Source: J054 sp965223095 | Lineage (GTDB): Bacteria; Pseudomonadota; Gammaproteobacteria; Steroidobacterales; GCA-2729495 | NCBI GenBank assembly: GCA_965223095.1 | Contig: OZ244979.1 | Span: 1,860,001-1,924,000, forward strand | Length of the DNA stretch: 64,000 nucleotides | Direction of reading: 5' to 3' | Shown here: positions 63,494 through 64,000 of the stretch, one piece after another | How the letters are laid out: each line of letters opens with the position of its first letter | How positions within the stretch are numbered: the stretch's first letter is position 1 | Notes under the pieces: generated by a model | Seen by the model: the letters and a program-made list of their open reading frames with translations, nothing else | The model's database searches: none | Told to the model about the DNA's origin: nothing | Position numbers and translations under genes: made by a program

Positions 63494-64000
63494 GTGACGC
63501 ATAGTCGGCGATTACCCGATTGGTCAGCCGCACGCGGCGCCCGAATACTGCAGCGATTTTCCTCTGGTCCCGTGGTTGACTCTTGGCTGGTAGAGCTTTC
63601 GAACAAGCGTTGTGTGTTGCGTCTTGATCGACCCCTGGCCAGAGATTTGGGATTGGATCGTGCCAACGAATTGCAGGTGTTGAACGTGGTCGCCGACACG
63701 GGAATAGCTCCGCAGGTCATCGCCGCGAATCCGTCCTTGGGCTACTTGTTACTGGAGTATGTCCCGGGCGTCAGCATGCAGCCGCGCGATCTTCAACGGC
63801 TGGAACATTTGCAAGCGGTCGCTGGTCTTTTGGCGAAACTGCACCGCCTTTCGATGAGCAATAGATTACGCAAAGCTTGTGCCGACCTTAGTCATATTAA
63901 GTCTGTGGGGCTGATGGAGGCCGCGAAGCGCTACGCACAGCTCGCGCAACACGCCGCAACTGAGGGAATCCTGCGGGAGATTGCGGGCGAATTGGGCAAG
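63494..64000 (+). CDS. Choline/thiamine-kinase-like phosphotransferase, 3'-truncated
   Basis: A frame of 169 codons that runs off the right edge, starting at GTG 63494 after an in-frame stop 12 bp earlier. It shows VDSWLVELSNKRCVLRLDRP, YLLLEYVPGVSM and LAKLHRLSMSN, the usual N-terminal lobe and LH..L motif of the APH/choline kinase fold. The catalytic loop lies beyond the window. A thiamine kinase would fit the thiamine operon nearby, but this is inference. Confidence 0.75.
   Translation, partial: MTHSRRLPDWSAARGARILQRFSSGPVVDSWLVELSNKRCVLRLDRPLARDLGLDRANELQVLNVVADTGIAPQVIAANPSLGYLLLEYVPGVSMQPRDLQRLEHLQAVAGLLAKLHRLSMSNRLRKACADLSHIKSVGLMEAAKRYAQLAQHAATEGILREIAGELGK

Overview
The window looks like chromosome of an environmental, probably marine, gammaproteobacterium. 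GC is fairly high. Gene content includes several MotA/ExbB-ExbD-type envelope genes, a TonB-dependent receptor, Tat and lipoprotein exports, a Cpx-like two-component system, an arsenosugar-type cluster and acyl-CoA/CaiB/MaoC/SDR enzymes. No plasmid, phage or transposase gene was seen. The first gene (WD40) and the last gene (phosphotransferase) run off the window edges.

Layout. 1-7.9 kb: the end of a large WD40/P-domain protein, a malonyl-CoA-synthetase-like ligase, an MscS channel, a SYLF-domain secreted protein and an LLM-class oxidoreductase. 7.9-10.7 kb: two directly repeated modules of 85-bp palindromes flanking one methyltransferase gene. 10.7-35.6 kb: a large envelope locus. Its left half has exported CxxCH proteins, a Tat-exported DUF1501-like protein, an SH3/beta-barrel protein, an outer-membrane lipoprotein, TlpA, DUF4266, DUF3570, LemA, an M48 protease and ApbE. 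Its right half is a ten-gene operon (TlpA, coiled-coil protein, three TPR proteins, small protein, ExbB/TolQ, two ExbD/TolR, AgmX/TonB-like) headed by a GEMM-I cyclic-di-nucleotide riboswitch. Together these look like a trans-envelope, proton-motive-force-driven machine of the Glt/Agl/Tol-Exb type, tied to c-di-GMP and to periplasmic thiol and flavin chemistry.

35.6-39.4 kb: arsenosugar-type cluster (radical SAM, fused DUF2064-GT2 transferase, divergent ArsM). 40-42.6 kb: thioredoxin-fold ferredoxin, an alpha/beta hydrolase homologue lacking the nucleophile, and a red chlorophyll catabolite reductase (RCCR) family protein. 42.8-45.2 kb: Cpx-like regulator/kinase pair, with a previously easy-to-miss 36-residue membrane peptide divergent from it and three GTAAC repeats at 10-bp spacing between them. 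45.6-50.3 kb: exported HAD hydrolase, ferredoxin, GST, MaoC hydratase, tRNA-Ala(CGC) and small hypotheticals. 50.6-55.7 kb: two SDRs, an alpha/beta hydrolase, a CaiB-type CoA transferase and an amidohydrolase, suggesting a catabolic island. 55.8-59.3 kb: TPP-riboswitch-controlled thiamine uptake operon (TonB receptor, YkoF-like protein, PnuT-like transporter). 59.6-64 kb: WecB epimerase, long TPR lipoprotein, and the start of a choline/thiamine-kinase-like phosphotransferase.

All assignments come from reading motifs and gene order by eye. No database or structure search was run.
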